Positions 1 through 5,460 of a DNA stretch of 7,871 nt are shown piece after piece. Each line of letters starts with the position of its first letter. Within the stretch, counting starts at the first letter, position 1. Position numbers and translations under genes: made by a program. Below the pieces are notes generated by a model. That model did no database searches and had not been told where the DNA came from. It saw only the letters and a program-made list of their open reading frames with translations. This stretch comes from Actinomycetota bacterium (GTDB taxonomy: Bacteria > Actinomycetota > Thermoleophilia > Gaiellales > Gaiellaceae), in contig JACDGR010000110.1 of assembly GCA_013821525.1 (NCBI GenBank), positions 1 through 7,871 of the forward strand, given 5' to 3'.

Positions 1-6
1 GGTCTC

Positions 7-113
7 GGGGTTCGAGCGCGGCCGTAGCCCGCGAACCTGGTCTGAACCAGGTCTGAACCTGGTCGGGGGGTTCCGGCGCGGCTGTGGCCCACCGACCTGG
101 TCTGAACCAGGTC
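7..113. repeat. 60-bp tandem repeat with ACCTGGT/ACCAGGT hairpins
   Basis: Two 47-bp copies (7-53 and 67-113) start 60 bp apart and match closely. Each ends in a dyad: ACCTGGT, CTGA, ACCAGGT (35-52), and the 8-bp-stem version GACCTGGT/ACCAGGTC (94-113). After the first copy a third arm, ACCTGGT (57-63), follows another CTGA, so the middle arm at 46-52 can pair with either neighbour using the same 4-nt loop. A further GGGGTTCCG fragment follows at 116-124. The array lies 37 bp past the nucS stop codon and could form RNA hairpins at its 3' end, but no T-tract follows them. It may be an intergenic repeat family of this genome. The window edge may cut the array. Confidence 0.8.
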
Positions 114-149
114 GCGGGGTTCCGCGAGCGTCGGGACTTCGAACCGGCG

Positions 150-824
150 CTAGAAGGCGAAGAGCGTCAGCTCGGGCTCGCGTTCGCCGCGCAGCACCGC
201 GAGGTCGACCTCGACGCAGGTGATGCCGCGGCTGTCTGCGAGCGCGACTGCTTGCGGTTTGATCTGCTGCGCGACCAGGAAGCCGCGGCACGCGGCACGC
301 GAGGGATCCGCGCGAATGCAGTCGAGATAGCGGCTCAGCTGCTCGACCGCATCGATCGTGCCGACACGCTTGATCTCGACTGCGACCCACTCGTCATCCG
401 CGTCGCGGCACATCAGGTCGACCGGCCCGACGTCGGTCGGCCACTCCCGCTTGACGAGCCGCAGCGCCTCCTCGACGTGCGTCGGATCTGCGGCGAGCAG
501 AAGCTGCAGGTCGCGCTCGACGCCGTCCTTCTCGAGCGCCGCCGCTTCACCCATGTCGTGGCGCACGTCCGAGAGCACCTCGACGAGCTTGATCTCGAGC
601 CGGTCTTCGCTGCGGCCGGCGCGCTTGCGCACGACGACGAGGTCGCCGCTGTCTTCGATCACGGTCGGCGGCGTCATCCAGTTGAGCGGCTTGTACCCAC
701 CGGCATCCGCGTGAACGAGCACGGAGCCGTCGTCCTTCAGCATCAGCAGCCGCGTCGACTCCGGCAAGAAGGCGTTCAGGCGACCCGAGTAGGAGACCTC
801 GCAGCGGGCGACGATCAGGCGCAT
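150..824 (-). CDS. nucS: Endonuclease NucS (EndoMS), mismatch-specific
   Basis: 224 residues, the usual length for actinobacterial NucS. In Actinobacteria lacking MutS/MutL this enzyme starts non-canonical mismatch repair by cutting both strands at mismatches. The N-terminal half is the DNA-binding/dimerisation domain, with the recognisable stretch GGYKPLNWMTPP (residues 42-53). The C-terminal half is a PD-(D/E)XK nuclease: GPVD ending at D136, then E150-I-K152, the spacing expected for NucS, with Q162 after it. The family motif LRLVKREWPTDVGPVD is at 121-136. The C-terminus ELTLFAF resembles the hydrophobic tail that binds the sliding clamp in this family. The ATG at 824 sits exactly 6 nt after a TAGGTT -10 element, so the mRNA is probably leaderless. 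The gene is monocistronic here, with a hairpin repeat downstream. No key residue is missing. Identification is from motif recall, without a database search. Confidence 0.95.
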   Translation of the reverse strand: MRLIVARCEVSYSGRLNAFLPESTRLLMLKDDGSVLVHADAGGYKPLNWMTPPTVIEDSGDLVVVRKRAGRSEDRLEIKLVEVLSDVRHDMGEAAALEKDGVERDLQLLLAADPTHVEEALRLVKREWPTDVGPVDLMCRDADDEWVAVEIKRVGTIDAVEQLSRYLDCIRADPSRAACRGFLVAQQIKPQAVALADSRGITCVEVDLAVLRGEREPELTLFAF

Positions 825-830
825 CGGGCC

Positions 831-836
831 AACCTA
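831..836 (-). promoter_or_regulatory. Predicted -10 element of nucS (leaderless)
   Basis: Read on the minus strand the sequence is TAGGTT, then GGCCCG, then ATG. TAGGTT fits the actinobacterial TANNNT -10. Transcription normally starts about 7 nt after its last base, which here is the A of the nucS ATG. No Shine-Dalgarno sequence lies upstream and I see no convincing -35. The same 6-nt spacing recurs at several other genes in this window. Confidence 0.65.
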
Positions 837-947
837 CCGGCCATTTCGGACATGGCCGACTCGGACGCTCGGAGCCTCTGGAAGTTGCGAAAGATCTCGA
901 TCGCCAGGAAGGACCCCGCGCTCGCTCAAGGGCAGAGAGTTTTTGCC

Positions 948-953
948 GATGGT
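948..953 (+). promoter_or_regulatory. Possible -10 element for the small membrane ORF
   Basis: GATGGT (GANNNT form) is followed by 6 nt and then the ATG at 960, the same geometry as the stronger TANNNT examples in this window. It is weaker evidence because GANNNT is a looser match. No Shine-Dalgarno sequence is visible that would compete with it. Confidence 0.35.
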
Positions 954-959
954 CTGACC

Positions 960-1115
960 ATGAACGTTCTGATGGTCATGGCGGTGATGCTGGCGGTCGC
1001 GGTCGTGGTTGCCGTGCTGGTAGACCGATTCACGAGGCGGGCCGACGAGGATGCCCTCGAGCGAGATGAGCGGGAGATCAGCGGCGGCCCTTCAGAGTGG
1101 CGGATGCGCCGGTAG
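960..1115 (+). CDS. Small single-pass membrane protein (51 aa), unknown
   Basis: I do not recognise this protein. It is the downstream part of a long open frame whose earlier part is only the antisense shadow of nucS. From the ATG at 960 it encodes a hydrophobic segment at residues 2-21, rich in V, A, M and L. A strongly charged tail follows (DRFTRR, then DEDALERDERE, ending EWRMRR). The basic residues right after the segment suggest that the C-terminus is cytoplasmic. The start is supported by GATGGT six nt upstream, matching the leaderless spacing at other genes here; there is no Shine-Dalgarno sequence. It occupies the gap between the 5' end of nucS and the 3' end of the O-methyltransferase, and ends 11 bp before the latter. 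It could also be a chance open frame in GC-rich DNA, but the clean membrane-plus-tail layout argues against that. Confidence 0.5.
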   Translation: MNVLMVMAVMLAVAVVVAVLVDRFTRRADEDALERDEREISGGPSEWRMRR

Positions 1116-1126
1116 CCGAGGCGGGT

Positions 1127-1747
1127 CTATGCGCGCCGGATCAGAGTCATGCCGTCGCGCACGCTCAAGACCACCTGGACGCTGCGCGGATCGGCTGCGA
1201 CGTGGTCGTTGAACGCAACGATCGGGCCCTCGCCGTCGAGCACCCGCCCGCTCCAGAGCGTGTTGTCGGCGACGATCAGGCCGCGCTCGCTGAGCCGCGG
1301 GAGGATCGCCTCGTAGTAGTCGACGTAGCCCTCCTTGTCGGCGTCGATGAAGACGAAGTCGAAGTCGCCGTCGAGCGCATTGATCGTCTCGAGCGCCGGG
1401 CCCACGTGCAACGTGATGCGCGCGCCGTGGGGTGAGCGGTCGAACCAGCCTTGCGCGAACGCGGCGCGTTCCGGATCGAGCTCGCACGCGTCGATGCGAC
1501 CGCCGTCCGGCAGAGCCGCGGCCATCGAGAGCGCGGAGTGCCCGGTGAACGTGCCGACCTCGAGCACGCGCTGCGGCTGCGACGACCACACGAGCAGCTC
1601 GAGCAGTCGCCCGGCGAGCGGCCCCGTGAGCATCTGCTCCGACCCGATGTCGCTGCGCGTCGCCTCGCCAAGCTCGGCGAGCAGCGCGTCGTGCGGCGTC
1701 GAGAGCTTGACCGCGTACTCCTCGATCTGCGGATCGACGATGTCCAT
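1127..1747 (-). CDS. Class I SAM-dependent O-methyltransferase (CCoAOMT-like)
   Basis: 206 residues, typical of the bacterial O-methyltransferase family 3 (the catechol/caffeoyl-CoA O-methyltransferase group). These enzymes transfer methyl from S-adenosylmethionine to a hydroxyl, often on a catechol, using a divalent metal. Motif I, VLEVGTFTG, is at 61-69; an acidic residue for the SAM ribose follows in ACELD (E89). The metal and catalytic residues appear in FIDADKEGY (D135, D137, K138) and DNTLWSGRV (D161, N162). An N-terminal helical cap including GSEQMLTGPLAG (35-46) is as expected. The ATG directly abuts the TAG stop of the upstream MBL-fold gene with no gap, so translation is probably coupled and both are on one mRNA. 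The physiological substrate cannot be told from sequence, and the MBL partner gives no clear hint. Confidence 0.9.
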   Translation of the reverse strand: MDIVDPQIEEYAVKLSTPHDALLAELGEATRSDIGSEQMLTGPLAGRLLELLVWSSQPQRVLEVGTFTGHSALSMAAALPDGGRIDACELDPERAAFAQGWFDRSPHGARITLHVGPALETINALDGDFDFVFIDADKEGYVDYYEAILPRLSERGLIVADNTLWSGRVLDGEGPIVAFNDHVAADPRSVQVVLSVRDGMTLIRRA

Positions 1748-2407
1748 CTAGGGGCGCTCCACGCGCGAGCCGCCGATGATCGCGTCCGATCCGTCGTCGG
1801 TGAACCGCACCCACGCCTTTCCCTTGCCGTCGTAGTCGGGCGACCAGACGATGAGCGTCGCGTCGCGGCTGCCGACGCGCACCTGCTCGGTTCCTTCCGG
1901 TTCGTTTTCACGCCACACGCGCACGAACGGATTATGGTCCCATTCGCGTCCGATCGTCGTCTCGTCGGTGTGGCCCGGCAGCACGCGCCGCTCGTGCGGC
2001 ATCGACATGAAGACGTCCATCACCGAGCTCTTGATCTCTTCGAAGTCACCGCCGCCGACCGCATCCTTGAAGAGCGTGTCGCCGGAGAAGACCGCTGCGT
2101 CATTGACGACAAAGGCGACCATGTCGTCGGAGTGCCCGGGAGTCGCGATCGCCTCGATCCAGAGATCTCCGCTCTCGAGCGATCCGCGGGCGACCGGCAG
2201 GCCCAGCTCGTCCTCGTGGGCGATGTGATCGGCGTGGGCGTGGGTGCGCAAGACGTGTGTCGGCGTCACCCGCCACTCCTCGGCCGTCCGCAGGAGCGGC
2301 GCGACCGGCGCCCCGGAGTCGACGAAGACCGCCGTGCCCCCGTGCTCGTCGGCCACCAGGTAGGCATTCGAGAGCCAGCGGGGATCCATACTGCGAGCGA
2401 TCAGCAC
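1748..2407 (-). CDS. MBL-fold metallo-hydrolase (glyoxalase II-like)
   Basis: 219 residues. The metallo-beta-lactamase metal site is complete: THAHADH (H56, H58, D60, H61), H92 in ATPGHSDD, D110 in FSGDTLF and H146 in LPGH. This suits a two-zinc hydrolase of the hydroxyacylglutathione hydrolase/rhodanese-linked MBL group, but the substrate is unknown. About 50 residues follow the last ligand, including NPFVRVWR and a short beta-rich tail. The GTG at 2407 is preferred over the ATG at residue 7: residues 2-6 complete the first beta-strand, and a TAGCCT -10 lies exactly 6 nt upstream, implying a leaderless mRNA. It is first in a two-gene unit with the abutting O-methyltransferase and is divergent from pspA across 44 bp. 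No Shine-Dalgarno sequence is seen for either start. Confidence 0.88.
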   Translation of the reverse strand: MLIARSMDPRWLSNAYLVADEHGGTAVFVDSGAPVAPLLRTAEEWRVTPTHVLRTHAHADHIAHEDELGLPVARGSLESGDLWIEAIATPGHSDDMVAFVVNDAAVFSGDTLFKDAVGGGDFEEIKSSVMDVFMSMPHERRVLPGHTDETTIGREWDHNPFVRVWRENEPEGTEQVRVGSRDATLIVWSPDYDGKGKAWVRFTDDGSDAIIGGSRVERP

Positions 2408-2410
2408 CGC

Positions 2411-2421
2411 GTTAGGCTAAC
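2411..2421. promoter_or_regulatory. Bidirectional -10 between MBL hydrolase and pspA
   Basis: GTTAGGCTAAC is an odd-centred palindrome (GTTAG, G, CTAAC). It reads TAGGCT on the plus strand (2413-2418) and TAGCCT on the minus strand (2419-2414), both fitting TANNNT. On the plus strand transcription would start near 2424-2425, leaving a leader of about 27 nt for pspA. On the minus strand it would start at 2407, the G of the GTG codon of the MBL gene. One shared element could thus drive both transcripts. No clear -35 is visible on either side. Confidence 0.6.
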
Positions 2422-2436
2422 TGGACACACAATCGC

Positions 2437-2442
2437 GAGGAG
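2437..2442 (+). promoter_or_regulatory. Ribosome binding site of pspA
   Basis: GAGGAG lies 9 nt before the ATG at 2452. It fixes the pspA start and shows that pspA, unlike its divergent neighbour, has a leader. Confidence 0.75.
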
Positions 2443-2451
2443 TGACACCAC

Positions 2452-3201
2452 ATGCCCGGCCTGATGGGACGCCTGAACCTGATTTTCAAGTCGAAGTTCT
2501 CCAAGGCGCTCGACCGCGCCGAGAACCCGAACGAGACGCTCGACTACTCCTACGAGGAGCAGTTGCGGCAGCTGCAGAACGTCAAGCGCGGCGTCGCCGA
2601 CGTGACAACCGCCAAGAAGCGCCTCGAGATGCAGTACACGACCATGAAGCAGCAGGTCGACAAGCTCGACGACCAGGCCCGCCAGGCGCTGAAGGCCGGC
2701 CGCGAGGATCTCGCCCGCGAGGCGCTGTCGCGCAAGGCCGCCGCCGAGTCGCAGCTCGAGGGGATCATGACCCAGGGCCAGCAGCTCGAGGCCCAGCAGC
2801 AGAAGCTGATCGCAGGCGAGCGCACGCTGCAGACGAAGGTCGAGTCCTTCCGCACCCAGAAGGAAGTGATCAAGGCTCAGTACTCGGCAGCCGAGGCGCA
2901 GGTGCGGATCGGCGAGGCCGCAACCGGGATCGGCGAGCAGATGGCAGATGTCGGGCTCGCGGTGCAGCGTGCGAAGGACAAGACGGAGCAGATGCAGGCG
3001 CGGGCCGGCGCGATCGAGGAGCTGACGGCGGCGGGCGCGCTCGAGGACTTCACCGCCTCGGGCGACGACATCGACCGGCAGCTCTCGCAGATCTCCCAGT
3101 CCGGGCAGGTCGACGACGAGCTCGCGAAGATGAAGGCCGAGCTCGACTCGGGCGGCGAGGCTCCGAAGCCGCTGCCCGAGGGCGAGACGGACGCGAAATG
3201 A
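2452..3201 (+). CDS. pspA: PspA/IM30 family membrane-stress protein
   Basis: 249 residues, a typical length for the PspA/Vipp1 (ESCRT-III-like) family. These peripheral membrane proteins assemble on the inner face of the cytoplasmic membrane and stabilise it under envelope stress. The N-terminus is an amphipathic helix (GLMGRLNLIFKSKFSKALDRAENP, residues 3-26) followed by a long, almost entirely helical coiled coil (about 30-190) rich in Q, E, K and A. The last 60 residues are acidic and looser. Starting positions around ENPNETLDYSYEEQ (24-37) match actinobacterial members. It heads an operon: its TGA stop overlaps the ATG of the pspAA gene, which is in turn overlapped by an oxidoreductase gene. 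No PspF-type regulator or PspB/C is visible here. A Vipp1-like label would fit equally well by sequence alone, but the PspAA neighbour favours PspA. Confidence 0.93.
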   Translation: MPGLMGRLNLIFKSKFSKALDRAENPNETLDYSYEEQLRQLQNVKRGVADVTTAKKRLEMQYTTMKQQVDKLDDQARQALKAGREDLAREALSRKAAAESQLEGIMTQGQQLEAQQQKLIAGERTLQTKVESFRTQKEVIKAQYSAAEAQVRIGEAATGIGEQMADVGLAVQRAKDKTEQMQARAGAIEELTAAGALEDFTASGDDIDRQLSQISQSGQVDDELAKMKAELDSGGEAPKPLPEGETDAK

Positions 3202-3488
3202 TCGTCCGGCTGATGGGAGAGGGCCAGTGGCGGGTCGACGACGGTCTCGCCGCGCGACTGAACGAGCTCGACGAGCAGGTCTCGCGCGCGGTCGAGTCGG
3301 CGGACGAAGCTTTGCTCTGGCACGCGCTGCAGGCCCTCGCGGACGAGGTGCGGAATAGCGGCGAGAAGCTTCCCGACGAGGATCTCTCACCCTCCGACGC
3401 GATTATTCCCCCCGAGGACCTCTCGCTCGAAGAGGCAACCGAGCTCCTCTCAGGCGAGGGGCTGATTCCGGACACGTTGTCGGCATGA
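3198..3488 (+). CDS. pspAA: PspA-associated protein PspAA
   Basis: 96 residues. The ATG overlaps the pspA stop codon (ATGA), so this is the true start of a frame that is open much further upstream only as a shadow of pspA. The N-terminus MIVRLMGEGQWRVDD (1-15) and the C-terminal pattern PSDAIIPPEDLSLEEATELL followed by SGEGLIPD match what I know of the PspAA domain. That domain is a small conserved partner encoded directly after pspA in Actinobacteria and some other lineages. The N-terminal part looks like a small beta-sheet module, the middle is helical, and the C-terminal third is acidic. Its biochemical role is not established; operon position implies partnership with PspA in the membrane-stress response. 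Its own TGA overlaps the ATG of the following oxidoreductase gene. Confidence 0.88.
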   Translation: MIVRLMGEGQWRVDDGLAARLNELDEQVSRAVESADEALLWHALQALADEVRNSGEKLPDEDLSPSDAIIPPEDLSLEEATELLSGEGLIPDTLSA

Positions 3489-4477
3489 CGCGCGAGGTGG
3501 TACTCGCAGCCCGTCCCGTCGGCGAGCCGGCGGAGTCGGACTTCGAGCTGCGCGAGGCAACGGTCGCGGCGCCCGCCGAGGGCGAGGTGGTCGTGCGCAA
3601 CGTGTTCGTATCGGTCGACCCGTACATGCGCGGGCGCATGTCGGGCGTGCGCACGTACGTCGACCCGTTCGAGGTCGGCGCTCCGATCGACGGTGGTGCA
3701 GTCGGTCGCGTCGTCGAGTCGCGTCACGACCGGTTCGCCGAGGGTGACTGGGTGACCTCGCAGCTCGGGTGGTGCGAGCAGGGCGTCGTCGACGGCGACC
3801 GGTTGCGCAAGCTCGATCCCGAGCTCGCGCCACCGTCGACCGCGCTCGGCGTGCTCGGGATGCCGGGCTTGACGGCGTGGGTCGGCCTCGTCGACATCGG
3901 CCGCGTCGAACCGGGGGAGACGATCTACGTCTCGGGTGCCGCAGGTGCCGTCGGAAGCACCGCGGCGCAGATCGCGAAGCTGAAAAAGCTGCGCGTGATC
4001 GGCAGCGCCGGGTCACCCGAGAAGGTGGAGTGGCTGCGCTCGCTCGGCATCGAGGCATTCGACTATCGGGGGACGCGAGCGAAGGACGCGCTCTCCGACG
4101 GGATCGACGTGTACTTCGACAACGTCGGCGGCGAGCAGCTCGAAGCCGCGCTCGGCGCACTGCGCCCGTTCGGCCGCGTTATCGCGTGCGGTGCGATCTC
4201 GCGCTACAACGACGAGCGCGCGGAGCCGGGACCGCGCAACTTCGGCTTCATCGTGACGAAGCGCCTACGCGTGCAAGGCTTCATCGTCAGCGACCACGGC
4301 GACCGCTTCCGAGACTTCGTGACCGAGGTGGGGCCGTGGGTGCGCGACGGGCAGATCTCCTACCGGGAGACGATCGTCGACGGCCTCGAGAACACGCCGT
4401 CCGCGTTCGCAGGGCTCTTTCGGGGCGACAACACCGGCAAGATGCTCGTGCGCGTCGGTGCCGACAGTTTGAGCTAA
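3485..4477 (+). CDS. NADP-dependent MDR oxidoreductase (PTGR/CurA-like)
   Basis: 330 residues, a normal length for zinc-free medium-chain dehydrogenase/reductases of the leukotriene B4 dehydrogenase/prostaglandin reductase/curcumin reductase group. These reduce the C=C bond of alpha,beta-unsaturated carbonyls with NADPH. Diagnostic pieces in order: VSVDPYMRGRM (42-52), GMPGLTAWVG (125-134), the nucleotide-binding loop SGAAGAVGS (150-158), YFDNVGG (210-216) and the C-terminal NTGKMLV. Zinc-ligand cysteines of alcohol dehydrogenases are absent, as expected. Its ATG overlaps the pspAA stop (ATGA), so it is the third gene of the psp operon and is probably translationally coupled. Possible role: clearing reactive carbonyls or quinone-like products under membrane or oxidative stress. 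That is inferred only from the operon, and the substrate is unknown. It converges with the HD-GYP gene. Confidence 0.92.
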   Translation: MTREVVLAARPVGEPAESDFELREATVAAPAEGEVVVRNVFVSVDPYMRGRMSGVRTYVDPFEVGAPIDGGAVGRVVESRHDRFAEGDWVTSQLGWCEQGVVDGDRLRKLDPELAPPSTALGVLGMPGLTAWVGLVDIGRVEPGETIYVSGAAGAVGSTAAQIAKLKKLRVIGSAGSPEKVEWLRSLGIEAFDYRGTRAKDALSDGIDVYFDNVGGEQLEAALGALRPFGRVIACGAISRYNDERAEPGPRNFGFIVTKRLRVQGFIVSDHGDRFRDFVTEVGPWVRDGQISYRETIVDGLENTPSAFAGLFRGDNTGKMLVRVGADSLS

Positions 4478-4508
4478 GCCGACCGGTCGGAAGCGCGCCG
4501 AGGCTTAG
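4474..4508. terminator. Bidirectional terminator-like dyad between convergent genes
   Basis: CTAAGCC (4474-4480) and GGCTTAG (4502-4508) are exact inverted repeats. They contain the stop codons of both converging genes: TAA of the oxidoreductase on plus and TAA of the HD-GYP gene on minus. Between them, CCGACCGGTCGG (4479-4490) is a perfect 12-bp palindrome. No T-tract follows on either side. The symmetrical position suits a shared terminator, but function is inferred from the dyads alone. Confidence 0.45.
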
Positions 4509-5092
4509 ATGGCGCGCAGCAGCGCGTCGACGCACCGTGGGTCGAACTGCGCGCCGGCGCACTCGCGGAGCTCTTCGATCGCCGCTTCGTGGCTTCGTGA
4601 CTCGCGGTAGGGGCGGTCTTCGACCATCGCGAGGAACGCGTCGGCGACCGCAACGACGCGGGCGGGTAGGGGAATCTCCTCGCCGGCGAGGCCGGCGGGG
4701 TACCCGGTTCCGTCCCAGCGTTCGTGGTGCGTAAGTACGACCTCGGCGATCTCCGGTGCGACATCCAAGGCGATGATCCGCGCGCCTTCGAGCGGGTGCT
4801 TGTTGATCTCGCGGCGCTCGCTTGGGGTCAGCAGGCCCGGCTTATCGAGGATGCGCTGGTCGATGCGCAGCTTCCCGACGTCGTGCAAGAGGGCGCCGGT
4901 CGCGATCGCTGAGCGCAGCTCCTGATCCACGTCGAGCTCGTCCGCGATCCGCAGGGAGCACTTCGCCACCTCGACCGCGTGCTCGTCCGGATATCCGATG
5001 GTGCCGGTGCGCCGTGCCACCAGCCGCCTGCTCTCTTCGATCGCCATAGGCTGCGGCAGTCTGCCAGGGATCTGGTCGGCGGACTCCACCAT
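4505..5092 (-). CDS. HD-GYP domain protein (probable c-di-GMP phosphodiesterase)
   Basis: 195 residues, essentially a bare HD-GYP domain with only about 25 residues before it. There is no receiver, PAS, GAF or membrane segment. The family signature is complete: H38 at the first helix, LLHDVGKL with H70-D71 and K74, NKHPLEGA with H99, THHERWDGTGYP with H122, H123 and GYP at 130-132, and VADAF with D151. Such proteins typically hydrolyse cyclic di-GMP, though some members act on other cyclic dinucleotides. The usual FDAL after the last ligand is FLAM here. The start is uncertain: the ATG at 5092 has no Shine-Dalgarno sequence, and a second ATG at 5047 would still keep the whole domain. It is convergent with the psp operon and divergent from the CxxC protein. 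Lack of a sensor domain means any input must come through expression or a partner. Confidence 0.9.
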   Translation of the reverse strand: MVESADQIPGRLPQPMAIEESRRLVARRTGTIGYPDEHAVEVAKCSLRIADELDVDQELRSAIATGALLHDVGKLRIDQRILDKPGLLTPSERREINKHPLEGARIIALDVAPEIAEVVLTHHERWDGTGYPAGLAGEEIPLPARVVAVADAFLAMVEDRPYRESRSHEAAIEELRECAGAQFDPRCVDALLRAI

Positions 5093-5093
5093 C

Positions 5094-5157
5094 CCCCATT
5101 CGGGGGACGGTTTTCGGTTCCTCTAGCAAAATTCGGCCACCGCTCGCCCCGAATGGG
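5094..5157. repeat. Inverted repeat in the HD-GYP/CxxC divergent region
   Basis: CCCATTCGGGG (5095-5105) and CCCCGAATGGG (5147-5157) are an exact 11-bp inverted pair, separated by 41 bp of AT-richer sequence. The left copy lies immediately upstream of the HD-GYP ATG at 5092. It also forms its own small hairpin, five C (5093-5097) against five G (5102-5106). The layout suits two operator half-sites for one regulator in a shared promoter region. It could also be just a stem-loop. Confidence 0.5.
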
Positions 5158-5217
5158 TCACGACGGAGGGCTTGCAATTCCCGCGCTTCGGCTAGTGCGT
5201 GGGGACGCCCGATCCTC

Positions 5218-5223
5218 GATAGT
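5218..5223 (+). promoter_or_regulatory. Possible -10 element of the CxxC protein gene
   Basis: GATAGT (GANNNT form) is followed by 6 nt and then the ATG at 5230, the same leaderless geometry as at nucS and the L,D-transpeptidase. The nearby GGGAG (5224-5228) is only 1 nt from the ATG, too close for a normal ribosome binding site. Confidence 0.45.
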
Positions 5224-5229
5224 GGGAGC

Positions 5230-5451
5230 ATGGACGAGAGAGGCTTGAGGCGTCCGCACGGTGCGGCCGGGCACGGAGAGGCTGCGTCGGTGCACTGCGC
5301 GGAGTGCGACACGTCGAGCGGCCTGCGCTGGCGGGGCTGGCGCGGCTACCGGGTCGACGATCCGGAGACCGACGAGCTCCCGTCGCTCGCGTTCTACTGC
5401 CCGGCCTGCGCCGAGCGCGAGTTCGGCGCGTCGAAGCGCCGATCGTTCTAG
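5230..5451 (+). CDS. Small protein with two CxxC pairs (putative zinc ribbon)
   Basis: 73 residues. Two pairs, CAEC (C23, C26) and CPAC (C58, C61), are about 32 residues apart and would make a four-cysteine zinc ribbon. Between them is a short beta-rich stretch, GWRGYRVDDPETDELPSLAFY (36-56). After the second pair comes AEREFGASKRRSF, with a basic end. I recall similar short 'CxxC...GWRAY...YCPxCAEREF' proteins as common hypotheticals in actinobacterial genomes, but know no function for them. The first 20 residues are low in structure and may be disordered; a GTG at 5290 just before the first CxxC would be an alternative start. The ATG is favoured by GATAGT six nt upstream. It is divergent from the HD-GYP gene and stands alone, with a hairpin over its stop codon. 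Confidence 0.75.
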   Translation: MDERGLRRPHGAAGHGEAASVHCAECDTSSGLRWRGWRGYRVDDPETDELPSLAFYCPACAEREFGASKRRSF

Positions 5452-5460
5452 AGCGCTTCG
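5432..5460 (+). terminator. Stem-loop over the stop codon of the CxxC gene
   Basis: CGAAGCGC (5432-5439) and GCGCTTCG (5453-5460) are a perfect 8-bp inverted repeat with a 13-nt loop that contains the TAG stop codon (5449-5451). It is GC-rich without a T-tract, as is common for candidate terminators in high-GC bacteria. Termination is inferred. Confidence 0.5.

Noticed and set aside
1..120. CRISPR array or tRNA at the window start (GGTTCGAGC resembles a T-loop)
   Set aside because: Only two units, with no unique spacers of constant length; no acceptor or anticodon stem can be formed.
84..959. Long plus-strand frame continuous with the small membrane protein
   Set aside because: It is the antisense of nucS, with an arginine- and leucine-rich composition and no domain; only the part from 960 is independent of nucS.
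1748..2407. Antibiotic-resistance metallo-beta-lactamase
   Set aside because: The metal site is generic to the MBL superfamily; there is no signal peptide, and the layout fits a cytoplasmic glyoxalase II-like hydrolase.
1451..2464. Plus-strand frame of over 330 codons across the methyltransferase and MBL genes
   Set aside because: Antisense shadow of two clear enzymes; high in R, D and H without motifs.
2401..3390. Minus-strand leucine-rich frame antisense to pspA
   Set aside because: Composition follows from the coiled-coil codons of pspA on the other strand; no ribosome site or family pattern.
3769..4734. Arginine-rich plus-strand frame overlapping the oxidoreductase
   Set aside because: A frame-shifted shadow; the overlapping frame carries the full MDR signature.
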